From Gymnorhina tibicen (lineage: Eukaryota > Chordata > Aves > Passeriformes > Artamidae), in the NCBI GenBank assembly GCA_013399875.1, contig VXAZ01003468.1, positions 1,052,831-1,116,830 of the forward strand: a stretch of 64,000 bases of DNA. Reading direction: 5' to 3'. Below, piece by piece: positions 1-10,235 of the stretch. Under the pieces are notes generated by a model. That model searched no databases and was not told the DNA's origin. It was given only the letters and a program-made list of their open reading frames with translations. Position 1 is the first letter of the stretch. Every line of letters begins with the position of its first letter. Both the position numbers and the translations under genes were made by a program.

Positions 1-1741
1 CTGCCCACCCAGATGTCCCTACACTGCCAACTTCCACTGGCAAACCACACGACCTAAAATCCTTTCTGTAGTACCCAGCCTCTTCAGCCCAGCCATAAAT
101 CAGATCCAGGCACAGATGGGAGCTTTCTGCTGGTGGCTGAGTGCGCCTAAAGCCAGCGGAGTCCCAGGATATGCCACGGAGGGGATGCAAGCCTCAGGGT
201 ACTGACACCTCCTGGCAACTACAGGAATCAAATAGGGGAAAATTGGGAATTTACAGTGTCCTGCTGACCAAACCTATCAGCAGGGAGGCTGAGCCTGGCT
301 GTCATTGCTGCCTGGGCCACAGGAAGCAGGAGGGATCTGCCTGGATCCCTCTTGCTGTTCCACATCTGAGAAATAAAGTGAAATAGAGCTCTGTGGTAGC
401 TCTTTGAGAGGGAGAAGCATCAGTCACGCCGCTCACTGAGAGCACTGCACTTCCAAAAGCCTTTTGGAGTAGTTACCAGTCCTTTGAGGGACTGTGAATG
501 CACTTGACTGGTTTGAGCAGAGATATCAGCACGCAGTATTACACCCTTAAATAAGGTATAACCTTCACAATCAGAGTGAACACAAATGTCAAAACATTTC
601 AGAAAATAATTAATCTGAGCAGTTTGCTCGAGTTGCTAAGAGGAGAAGATGGATTTTGGTACAAACTGACTCACCTGTTTTTTTCCCTCCTGGCAAATCC
701 ACGCTTTGCTTCTCTCTAACATTGTCTTTGCTTTTTCAAGAGCATATCAGATTTGATTTGAAAGTAGAGCAAACAATATATTTTTTTTAAAGTCTTCATG
801 TATATTTTATCCTAAAGCGATCTGTATCATTATTGATTGTTCCTGCAATAAGAAAGTTAATAGGATGAATTGCAAGTAGTTGCCATAGAAACCACCATTG
901 GTCCCTTTCTCTTGGAGAGGAAGCACACAATTAATTTGTCTTTTAACCTACTTTATTGCTGCAAAGTCCATACAAATGCAGCAGCACAGGTCCAGATTCA
1001 TTATGCACTCCTGTGTCATTGTCCTCTTAAATCACCTTTTCAGATACACTTTTGAAAGTGTTTATTGGAAAGAAAGTTTTCATCCCATGTATTTTCCTGC
1101 TGTCTAATTTGCCCGGGGTGAAAGCAGAGCTAGTCAGGGAATGGGGATCCATTCTTTTCCTGCCATTCGTCCCACGCTTCACTCCCATGCCCTGCCCTCT
1201 CCCCTGCCAGCAAAACACTTTGGATCAGCCCATCCCTGTGGCAAAACCCACCAGCTCTGAAGCCAGCACACCTTTCTAGGCTGGACTGGAGATGGCTTAC
1301 ACTTCCTTACTGAAAGGATTTTATTTTGATGCTTTTATCACATCCTTCTGCCTTTATTAATGCAGGTTTGGGCAGTTTTGCCTGAGTAAGGGCTTTGGGA
1401 TTTGGCACACATTAAACCCACCCCATTCCAGGTCAATCAGAGGAAAATATCTGTTATCTTCTGCAGGAGTTTTCCAGGGGCTGTTTCCCCAATACAGGCA
1501 TTAAACCACAGAAAAACAGTGGAGAAAAGTGCTTCTGATTTGGTTTGCGCTCCCTTTACACCAGAGAAACTCCCAGCTGTAAATCAGAACAGCAAACACT
1601 TTGCTACTTCCCTTTATTTGAAAGAAACCAGGTTTTATAGGGAAACCTTGTTCTGCAGGTTTTCCTAGTTGCACATGGACAGGTTGTGTTTCACTTTGGC
1701 TAATAAGGGACACAGAGAAGCATGATTCAAAAGGGGTGCAG
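1..1741. other. unique non-coding DNA
   Basis: Mildly AT-rich single-copy-looking sequence. The open frames here are short (under 95 codons), overlap each other in several frames, and show no domain, signal peptide or codon pattern that I recognise. I see no CR1 or LTR sequence and no clear regulatory motif. It could be intergenic or intronic. Confidence 0.6.
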
Positions 1742-1792
1742 AATAATAATATTATTATTATTATTATTAGTAATAATAATAATAATAATAAT
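1742..1792. repeat. AAT/ATT microsatellite with perfect palindrome
   Basis: A trinucleotide array that switches strand twice: AAT units at 1742-1750, ATT units at 1751-1769, then TAA/AAT units at 1771-1792. The 19 bases at 1751-1769 are the exact reverse complement of 1771-1789, with a single G between them, so the array can fold into a near loop-less hairpin. Confidence 0.95.
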
Positions 1793-4587
1793 CTTCAATG
1801 TGTGCACATTTAATTAATTTTTTTTTATATGTTAAAAATATCCGGAAATAAATCCATGAAATAATATTGGAAGTGCCCATGTGTATTAAGCAAAAGTCCA
1901 TACAAGTATTTAACATAAAGGAAGCCCTCTCTTTCCCCTCCACTGGAGCCACAGCCAAAGTGACCTGGAGAAAACGTGGAACGTGCAGTGTGTCTCTCCT
2001 CTACAGCTGGCTTTGCAAAGCAGAGCACCCCTGGGCGGGGAAGGACACTCAAACTGGGAACCACAGGGTCCCACAGATTTTCAAGGGGTCGTTGGCACCC
2101 TCAGCCTCCTCACCAAGAGGAACAACCCCACGTTATTTCGGGAAGTGAAGGATGTCTGCAGTGAGTGGGGAGCGGAGGCGTGGTTATCCCAAAACCCTTC
2201 ACCCGCGGTGTTATAAATACACATTATAACATCGGCTTTCCGCAGGTATTAACAGGATGCTATATGTAAAAGTAGCTTTATTATAAGGATGTAGCGTTTT
2301 TAACAACAGCTAATGCCTTTATTTCTGTTATTAGTAGTGGTAAAATAGCTGATATAGCTATGCTTGTGGTAACTGAACTGCCTGCTTGCTTGGATAACTC
2401 CCAGTGAACGTATAATGAAGACCCCTGCTGCTGACTTGTGAACTCTCAGCAGCTACCGTCTGCAGACACCATGGACCAAGGCCCGAGCTGGAGGTGATAA
2501 CAAAAACGGACTAAAACCACAGCCAAGGAACACGCGTGCTCTAAAAAGGCGGACCCGGGGAGGATCCATGCTAAATAGTTCCTAGAAAATGTGAACTAGT
2601 TTGAGGAAAAGTTTGGATATGCATAATTGTTTATGGATATGGATATTGGATGTTTATTGGATATGGATATTGTTTATGGATATGCATTAGGCTGCTGCAA
2701 TAGTAAAGGTATGTAAGGGGTGTCCCTGCAATGGCAGGTGTGCTCTTGGCTGAGTGCCAAGGGTACCCAGCACTGTATATTTTGCTTTATTGTTTTTGTC
2801 CCTTATGGTCTCTTTGTTAAAACTTCTAAATTCTAACAGGAGAGTGAACCTCGTTTTTCACGCACAGCCGTCTATGAAACACCGAAAAGAGCTTTGGGTT
2901 GGGAACCCAGGAGAAAACAGAGTTTCCCTATGAGCAGCCCTTCCCCACCTCCTCATGGAGCCTGAGGGAATTATTCCCAACTCAGATCCCACCATAAGCT
3001 CGGGCAGGAGCTGACAAGGACACACTGCATCTTTACTCGGTAAAATGGGAGCTCAGCCCCCAGGCACATTTGCCATGGAGATTTTTGGGAGCTTTTTGGG
3101 AGCTCACCCACCCCAGCTGCGTGCACAGGGACAGGAACGGTGGGGAAAGAGGAGAACAGAGACCCCACAGCCTCTGAGATGCACCAGAGAGGAGAAAAGG
3201 GGATAACCAATAACACAGAGCTCAGGGAGTGGGATCCTCACAGGCACAGCTGCAAGGGGGGAATTTTAAGCAAATTCCTGTCAGAGAAGAGAGCCGAGGT
3301 AAATCCTTGTAGGCAGGTCATTCATTTTTACCACCTCCTACAACTTCAGCTCTCAATTTAAACCTTTATTAGATCCTGCCTGGACATCAGAACTTGCTGA
3401 AACACGGCACAAAAGGTGGGGTCTTTTTACTTTTTTTATAGTTTATTTTTGGATCAGCTGACAGAATTGTTTGTTATAAGCATGAAAAGTGAGATCATGT
3501 TTTTGTTCTCATGAAAGTACTGTAGCCAGAGCAGGGAACATACGAGAATAATGTCTTTTTAGAAAACCAACCCAAAAGAAAACAACTTGAAACAAACAAC
3601 CGAGGATTTAAAAACCTTAACAAATGAAGTGGAGCTCACAAATTAAATAGAAGTCTGAAGATTAGCACATGAAAGAACAGTTAAAGTAATTCAAATAGTA
3701 ATGCAAAAATGAGATTTTAATAAAAAAAAGGTGTGGGTTTTTATTTTTTTCTCTCCTTTCTTATGAGCCTGGAGTGAACACTTGTTTTGCTAATTAAGAG
3801 AAAGCAGTGGCTGATCTATTCATGTTTGTTGACAAAAGCACTCAACAGCTCAAGGAAGAAGAAAGGTTTGATGGAAAAGAGGTGTCAGTCACTCCCCACA
3901 GCAACAGTGGTACCTGTGAGGGGGAAAGACAATAGAAAAACACTTTTCTATCAGAACTTGCCTCCTGAGAGGCAATAAAACAACACCCCGGACCAAATTC
4001 TCCATAGAAACTGGTTTTCAAGCTAATGATTCTCCTCACTGCAGTCCTTAAAGGTCAGCCTGTGCACAGGTGGAAGAGACAAGAACCACAGCCAGGACAG
4101 GCTGTCCCAGACCCTGCTCCTCCTTTTCGCGTGTCTCAGCTGAACCTGGCTCAGTGTGTCTGTCGTGCCTTTAATCTCAGGTTTAATTCAGGATTTCTCG
4201 TCAGCAGGATTAGATCTCTGCGTCTGCTCCCACCGCCTTGTAAACACGGGCATCCGGCAAGGACAGAGTGAATCAAGAGAGAAGATTCCCAGCCTTTTAT
4301 GGCTTTGTGTTGTCAATGCTCTGGTAGCCTGCAGGCCTCCTTCAGCTCTGTTTGCACCCACCCAAAGAATGCAGACACCTTGCCACAAGACAGCAGTTTT
4401 ATTTCCTTTTCTGTGCCTAATTATTTTTCAGAGGACATGGAAAACAGAGGGGTTTTTTCCCCTCAGGACTCTGCTGCACCTGGAGAGAGCACAAGGCTGT
4501 GTGTTTGAGAACAGGGAGCCTGAACTCTGTGAGGAATGCATGAGATGGCACCCAAAACCAGTCCCAGCTTCTTCAGAGCTTCAAAAT
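1793..4587. other. unique non-coding DNA
   Basis: No supported gene. The stretch at about 1920-2215 is somewhat richer in GC and CpG, and overlapping short frames occur in all three forward frames, which argues against a coding exon. The rest is AT-rich with short A and T runs near 3430-3440 and 3720-3760. A small GGATAT minisatellite is listed separately. Confidence 0.55.
2612..2687. repeat. short GGATAT minisatellite
   Basis: About 20-bp units that begin GTTTAT and continue as GGATATGGATATTG are repeated imperfectly, starting near 2629, 2652 and 2672. A related GGATATGCAT stretch lies at both edges. The units differ by small insertions and substitutions, so this is an old or slipping local tandem repeat. 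Confidence 0.8.
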
Positions 4588-4741
4588 CATCCCATCCTGT
4601 GCCATCCCATCCTGTCCCATCCTGTCCCATCCCATCCCGTCCCGTCCCGTCNCTGATCCCTGCGTTATTCCCCCATCCCATCCCATCCCATCCCATCCCA
4701 TCCCATCCCATCCCATCCCATCCCATCCCATCCCATCCCAG
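4588..4741. repeat. (CCCAT)n pentamer microsatellite with gap
   Basis: Tandem CCCAT units, GGGAT on the other strand. The left part (4588-4651) is degenerate, with CCTGT and CCCGT variants. A short unrelated stretch follows the N at 4652, and a pure run occupies about 4673-4740. Pentamers of this kind are common in bird genomes and are hard to assemble, so the true length is uncertain. Long open frames across it, on both strands, are products of the repeat and are not genes. Confidence 0.95.
4652..4652. other. single N, assembly gap or ambiguity
   Basis: One undetermined base inside the CCCAT array. It probably marks a contig join within the microsatellite, so the distance across it should not be trusted. 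Confidence 0.85.
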
Positions 4742-7700
4742 TCTCCCTCAGCCTTGTTCCAGAGCTCGGCTGTAGCAGCCTGGTAACTCCAGCACCACGA
4801 AAGTGGGGACACCCCAAAGCCAAAGGCAAACCCGTGACACCTCTCTGAGCTGTGTTTGGCGCTGGGGTCGATCCCCCTCCATGCCCCATCCTTTGCTCCT
4901 GCGTTCTTTCCCTCCATCCCTGAATTCTTCACCTGCTTGAGACAGCAAATCCTGCTTTCTGCTGCTAACAGCCATGCCCAGTTTCTGGATGTTTTTAACA
5001 TCCCCCCAGCTCCTCCAGCCTGCAGGAGCACGAATTTCCACAAGAGAAATCAGGGCTTTGTATTGTCACCACTATTTCTGCATTTAGGCCACAAATGCCG
5101 CAATCAAATATGTAGATTAACACTGCATCCTCAATCCATGGCTGCATTTTAGCTGCTCCAGATCTTTCAGTTATGAACTTTTTGTGTGTTATCAAAGAAG
5201 CTTCCAAATTAGAAAAAGGCAAAAAAACCAAAAAACCTTGCTCCAGCGTTTTTTTAATTATGAGGATATTTATTCAGGTTTCCCCTCGTGTTTCTGTTGT
5301 GTACCCCAGGCAGGTTATTTTGTAAATGCCAAGGGAATGGTTCTATTTTCTGCTTGCCCCAGCGGGTCGTGATGTCAGCGGAGTTATTTTGAATAACCCT
5401 ATTATAAAATAGGTCAGGATCAGGTACATTTAGTGGATGAAGAGTGTGGTTCTTACCCCTTATTAAAATTTCCCATTGAGCTTTCCCATAAGCTTTTCCC
5501 ATAAACTTTGTCAGTGCATCAGCAGAACCTGTGATGAAAGCTCTGAAAACCAAAGCTGTAGTCATTATTATTATATATATTTTCAATGTTTTGGTGTTAC
5601 CCATTGCCCTCATTTCTCATTTCGTGGTCTGGTCTGGAGGGCTGTGGGCAGTTGCACGGTTTGGTTGCTTTGCTGGACTCTCCCAACATCTCCCCCATTG
5701 GAATTCTCCATCGTTAACTTAATTACAATAACTAAATCATGTGTATTACCATAGTGCTGGCTGAGCGTAGACCTGGCTGTGCTAGGCACTGGAAAACTGA
5801 AAGAGAGACCTGAAACACAGCAAGAAGCCAAGAAAAGCTGACAGAAAAGCCTCAGGATGAATTAGATGGGCAACATCAGGGCTGGGATGGGGAGACACGC
5901 ACAGAGGGAGCAATGAGATCCTGAAGGAAGCCCATTATTCCTGTTTTGTTTCGATGTCTGTGGGTGGCAGGACCTGGCTCCAGCAGGGTTTAACCACCCA
6001 CAAAGCTAAACCAAAGAGGAGGGGAGCGCTGCCACAAGCACTCGGCCAGTTTAGGTGAAAAAATAATTCCATCTGAAAGGTGCACAGGATTTTGGGTGGG
6101 TCCAGTCTGATGGATAACTCATGCCTCGAGGGCAGCAATGTTGTCTGAAACTGTTTCCTGCTCCTGCTGCCCCCCCAGCTGCTCTGGCACCCTTCACCAT
6201 CTCCCTTTGCAGCCTCACAATCGTGTTCTGCTGTTCCTTTTCCCATCCTTTTAAAGGTGTCCCAGGCTGCAGGATGTTGCTGGGCAATAAGCATCTAGTT
6301 TTAGACCCAGGGAGCCTTTCCCATCCAAATTCCACACCTGGGGCTGGAGCTGTGGGCACAAGAGCCCCCATTTGGCAGCTTTAGGGCTCTGGAACAGGCA
6401 GGGAAAGGCTGTGGCCAGGAGAGAGGGAAGGCAGCAGCGCCTGCTGGAACTCTCTGTGCGTCAGACACGGGAGATTCAGGGAATTGTGGAATGGTTTGGG
6501 CTGGGAGGGACCTCAGTGAAGACACAAGTGACACAGAGCCTTCTCTCACCCCCCAGGTTTTGGAGGAGCCGTGGGTCTGGCTCAGGGTGTCTCATTAGTA
6601 GGAGAAGAAACATCTCACTTGCTCATCTCCATGGCAAATTTCTTAAACAAAAGCTGATAATTAACCCCAGGAGATTGTCCCTTTTCCCAGCTTCTCCTGG
6701 AGGGCACTGGGAGCTGCTTGATTGCCAGATCAAGCGTGGATACCTGAAATTACGAGCAGAGCGTGTGCAGGAACATGGCAAATAGAGCTTTTTTAAGACC
6801 TTGTATTTCTTGCAGCAGGGCTGACAAAGCTGTGTGCTCCCATTAAGGAAGAGGTGGAATTCTGGAAGCCTCACTGGAAGTGTGGCGCTGCTGCCTGTGC
6901 TGACACACGTTTGGAATCATTATTTGGCTAATGACATTAATGAATTTGTCCAGCCCGCTGCAGCAGTTCAGTTCCGTCATCATTCTGTTCTTTGGGAAAA
7001 TGTTAAAAGCATAAGCTGAGGGGGAAAAAAAAAAATCAAACTGATTTCCCAGCCAGAGAAAACTATTGCATCTAAATTGTACATTAACTGGGCTGTGTTC
7101 CACACAAAGGAACATGAACTTCTGCTGCACCATTTTTTTTCATATTCAAGATAATTATGTATTTGTCCTTGCCTTACCTTGTTCCTTTTTTGCAGCTCTA
7201 GTTACTTTTTTCTAATAAGAACTCATTTAAATGCTCAGATTAATAAAAGGACTGGTCAACGTGATAGGTTATTGGAACAAAATCATGTGCTAAATCCTCC
7301 TCTGCTGTTAACTGATTCCACTCCAAATGATGTGCAGCAGCTGAGGGTTCAGCCCCACAGACTTTCTGAAGGAAAAAATCCATCTATATCTCATTGGTGT
7401 GTCCTTCTGGATGGTTTTTAATGTTGATCGTTGTGTGGGAAGAGGGAGCAGGGGTGTGGGGGGTCCCCCGAGGGCATTCAGAGCCCTTGATGGACCTGAC
7501 CAGCCCCATCTGGGTCTCCCACTGGGGTCTCTATTTAAGCTCAGGCCTGGGATCTTAATCTGGTTTGAACTCTGCTGAGGGAGAGGTGGTCCCTGCCTTG
7601 GCTATGGCCCAAATTCAGCTGGATTGGCTCCTCCAGCTGCACCTTGGACCTGCTGTGTCACCACAGGTTTGCTGGTCTCAGCTCCTTACAGCCCTTGGCC

Positions 7701-9801
7701 CTGCCCTGCTCCCTGTGCTCAGGTAAGGTGGGCTGGCTCTGGTGGGAAAGCTCCACCCTGTGCTGGGCTCCCTGGCAGGAATTCCCCCCACCAGCACGTT
7801 GGGAAGAACCCAGAGGCTCCTCGGGGTGTGCTGCTAAGGGAATTTTCCAGCCTAAATGCTTCTGTGTTGTGGAGGAGCCCTGTATCGATGGGCCCTGAGT
7901 TATTTTTGAATTTTTTTCTACTTATATCCTAAATGATGTCTAGGAAACTGTGTGTCAGGACTTCTTGCTCCTGTTTTTCACTAGAGCTGCCCAGGTTTTA
8001 GAGACATCAAACTACCTGTGGGTTGTTCAGATGGTGACTTTACACCACCCTCATCCCTAAAAGGCTTTTCCCTTGTCAGACAGCACCTGACAGCAGTTTT
8101 CCTTGGCATCCCCTCTTTCTGCCTGGGACTGCACCAGGTGGCATCTCCTGTGCTCCTCGCCCTACATCCCTTGTGGGAGTGTGGCCTCGTTCCAGGGGTG
8201 CTGTGTGTCAGCAATCAGCAGGGCTCTTGTATCTCCAACAATGGAACCACGGCGAACACAGCTTTGCGCTAAAGGCTCTGTAAAAAAGCAGATTATCAAG
8301 TACAAAACCAGTAATAATCCTGCTCAAATTCCACAAGGTAAATTTGCTCACGTCTCTGAAGGACAATAGGATTGTCATGGCATTCGGGGAAAATAAAAGC
8401 AACTCTAATATTGCATAAACTTCCTGCCTTTTTTCCCTTCTGCTGGTTTGTCTCGAGACTGCTGCAACAAATCCTGTGTCTGAGCGAATCATCCAACGTG
8501 ATTAGACCTTGGATTCCTGCTTGTAGATGAGCCTAGAGGAGAATGTCCAAGATCTTTGAAGCTGAAAATTGAAAAATGAATAGCAGAGGGAAGCCAGATC
8601 TCAGAGCTCATGTACAGCACTGCAGAATGCTTCACAAAACTCCCCTGTAATTGCACTTAGCAGATCAGCTGCTCCGAGGGTAATGCCTCGCCTTCCTCGC
8701 CTGTTACCTTGTCGCTGGTGAAGCAGGGAGGAAAAATCAAGTCATAAGCATGTTTTAACCTCTAAATTTCACTCTACCTGTAAAACAAGAGGTTGCATTA
8801 ACCTTTGCAAGAGGGAGTAATAGCTGATAATTTATACGTGCAATTTGAGGAAAGCACAGTTCCGTGGGGTGATTACTGCAATAAATAACTGAAGTAGAAC
8901 ACCCTTGTCCTAACATAAACCCAACTCCATTTTTCCCAATCCTCTGCGTGAGGACTGGAGCTGGGAGGGCGTGGGGGAGGGAAGGAAGCTGGAAGGGAAG
9001 CAGATGCCACTTTCCCATGGAAGCCAAGAGATGGGGAGACAAGGATTTAAGACCCAATAGATGAGATCCCAGGTTTTTTCTGCAGTAACATCAGTGTGTT
9101 CCCATTGTGTTAGGACAAGCAAAAATAGAGAGGCAGTAGCAGAGGCAATATATGCTATTGTACAGGTAAATTGTTTAGGGCAAGAACTGTCCTTTAGTTT
9201 TATGGGAACATTACCTGGCACAACCTTGTTCAGCCCAACGAGTGGAATTTCACTGAGCTGTGAGCCAAAGTGATGGCAATGCTATTACACAGGTAATAAT
9301 AAGTCTGTGACCTTTGATAAATATTTTTGGCTTAGCTTCATTTTAATTTAAGAATGTCTCTATGTAGCAAAAACATCCATCAAGCTAAAGCCTCCTTTCT
9401 AAACCAGCTAAAGTGTTGGTTCCCTCTGCCAGCCCCTCAGTGAGCTTCGCTGCAGGAGCAGGGTTTGCTTTATCTCCTTACTGTGGCTTTTGTAATCTAT
9501 ATTTTTTCCCCACCCCTGCCTGTTGCTAAGCTTAATAAATAAAATACAGGACAGCCCAGCAGGGAAACACATTCCAGGAGAGAATTTTCTGGGCATACAG
9601 GGTTGGGAGGTTGTTGTAAAGAACGGTGGAGTGGAGCCCCTGGCAGGGGATGTCTCTTTACACCCTCTTCTCAATTGCCCACCATGCAGCACCTGGCTGT
9701 GCCCATTCCAAGGTTTTTGCCTTTCCCTCGCTGGCTAAGTGCACTCAGGGAGTTTTTGGCTGAATATCCCCGCTGAATGAGCTGCTGCAGGGTGGTGGGA
9801 A
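4742..9801. other. unique non-coding DNA
   Basis: Single-copy-looking DNA with no recognisable gene. Frames of up to about 156 codons exist near 4573-5043 (through the pentamer array), 5935-6371 and 6372-6785. They overlap on both strands and show no known domain. The only repeat I recognise is the CR1 scrap at 6481-6513. Confidence 0.55.
6481..6513 (-). mobile_element. CR1 LINE 3' tail scrap
   Basis: About 33 bases resemble the reverse complement of the terminal part of a CR1 3' UTR: a GGAATGGTTTGGG-like core followed by GGGAGGGACCT. Homology stops right after this. It is very short, so the call rests on the characteristic order of words only. Confidence 0.55.
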
Positions 9802-9864
9802 TGATGCCTTGAGTGGCTACCTGGAAACAGAGACTAGACAGGAGTCAGGGAATAAAGGCAGGGA

Positions 9865-9870
9865 TTTATT
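9865..9870 (-). promoter_or_regulatory. LTR polyadenylation signal
   Basis: AATAAA on the minus strand, about 90 bp downstream of the LTR TATA box, in the usual R-region position. Confidence 0.6.
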
Positions 9871-9960
9871 TGAAAGGCCTTCAAAGGTGCACCCTGGGGA
9901 GCCAGGGGCTGCTTCCAAAATGGACCCCAGGATGGACCCCGAGTCACGAGCTCTTCCCAC

Positions 9961-9967
9961 TTTTATA
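9961..9967 (-). promoter_or_regulatory. LTR TATA box
   Basis: TATAAAA on the minus strand within the 9802-10235 LTR, with an ATGCAAAT octamer-factor motif at 9978-9985 immediately upstream. It would have driven leftward transcription. Present activity is unknown. Confidence 0.6.
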
Positions 9968-10235
9968 GGTTTGGTCCATTTGCATATCAGCATAAATTCA
10001 CCAATTAAAACTTTAGCTAATGATGTAATTTCTTCAGTTTCTCCACCTCTCTCATGGCCCTGGTTTACACCTTTGGGCCTGGGACAGTCTGAGTGTCCTT
10101 GAAGAGCAAGCTCAGGGAAGCTTTGTTGTGTCCATCTGGCCTAGGAGAGCAGCTCACGAGCTACAGGAAACCCCAGAGTTACACACTGGGCAATACAGGA
10201 TTTGAAAAATATAAAAGTGAAAACCTAAGGCATCG

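Larger units (their letters stand above)
9802..10235 (-). mobile_element. ERVL-like solo LTR
   Basis: A 434-bp LTR lying in minus orientation. It starts TGATGCCTT (9802-9810) and ends AAGGCATCG (10227-10235). These form an 8-of-9 terminal inverted repeat in which the final A of the expected TG...CA ends has become G. On the minus strand it carries a TATAAAA box (9961-9967), an ATGCAAAT octamer just upstream (9978-9985) and an AATAAA signal about 90 bp downstream (9865-9870), which is the expected order in an LTR. The text resembles ERVL-type LTRs of songbirds as I recall them. No clean target-site duplication survives (GGGAA on the left, GGGGG on the right). No retroviral genes flank it, so it is a solo LTR. 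Confidence 0.8.

Noticed and set aside
4156..5043. Frames of 156-166 codons with MGWDG-like or SHPVP-like repeats
   Set aside because: The repeats are translations of the CCCAT/GGGAT array and include the N. They are not a repeat protein gene.
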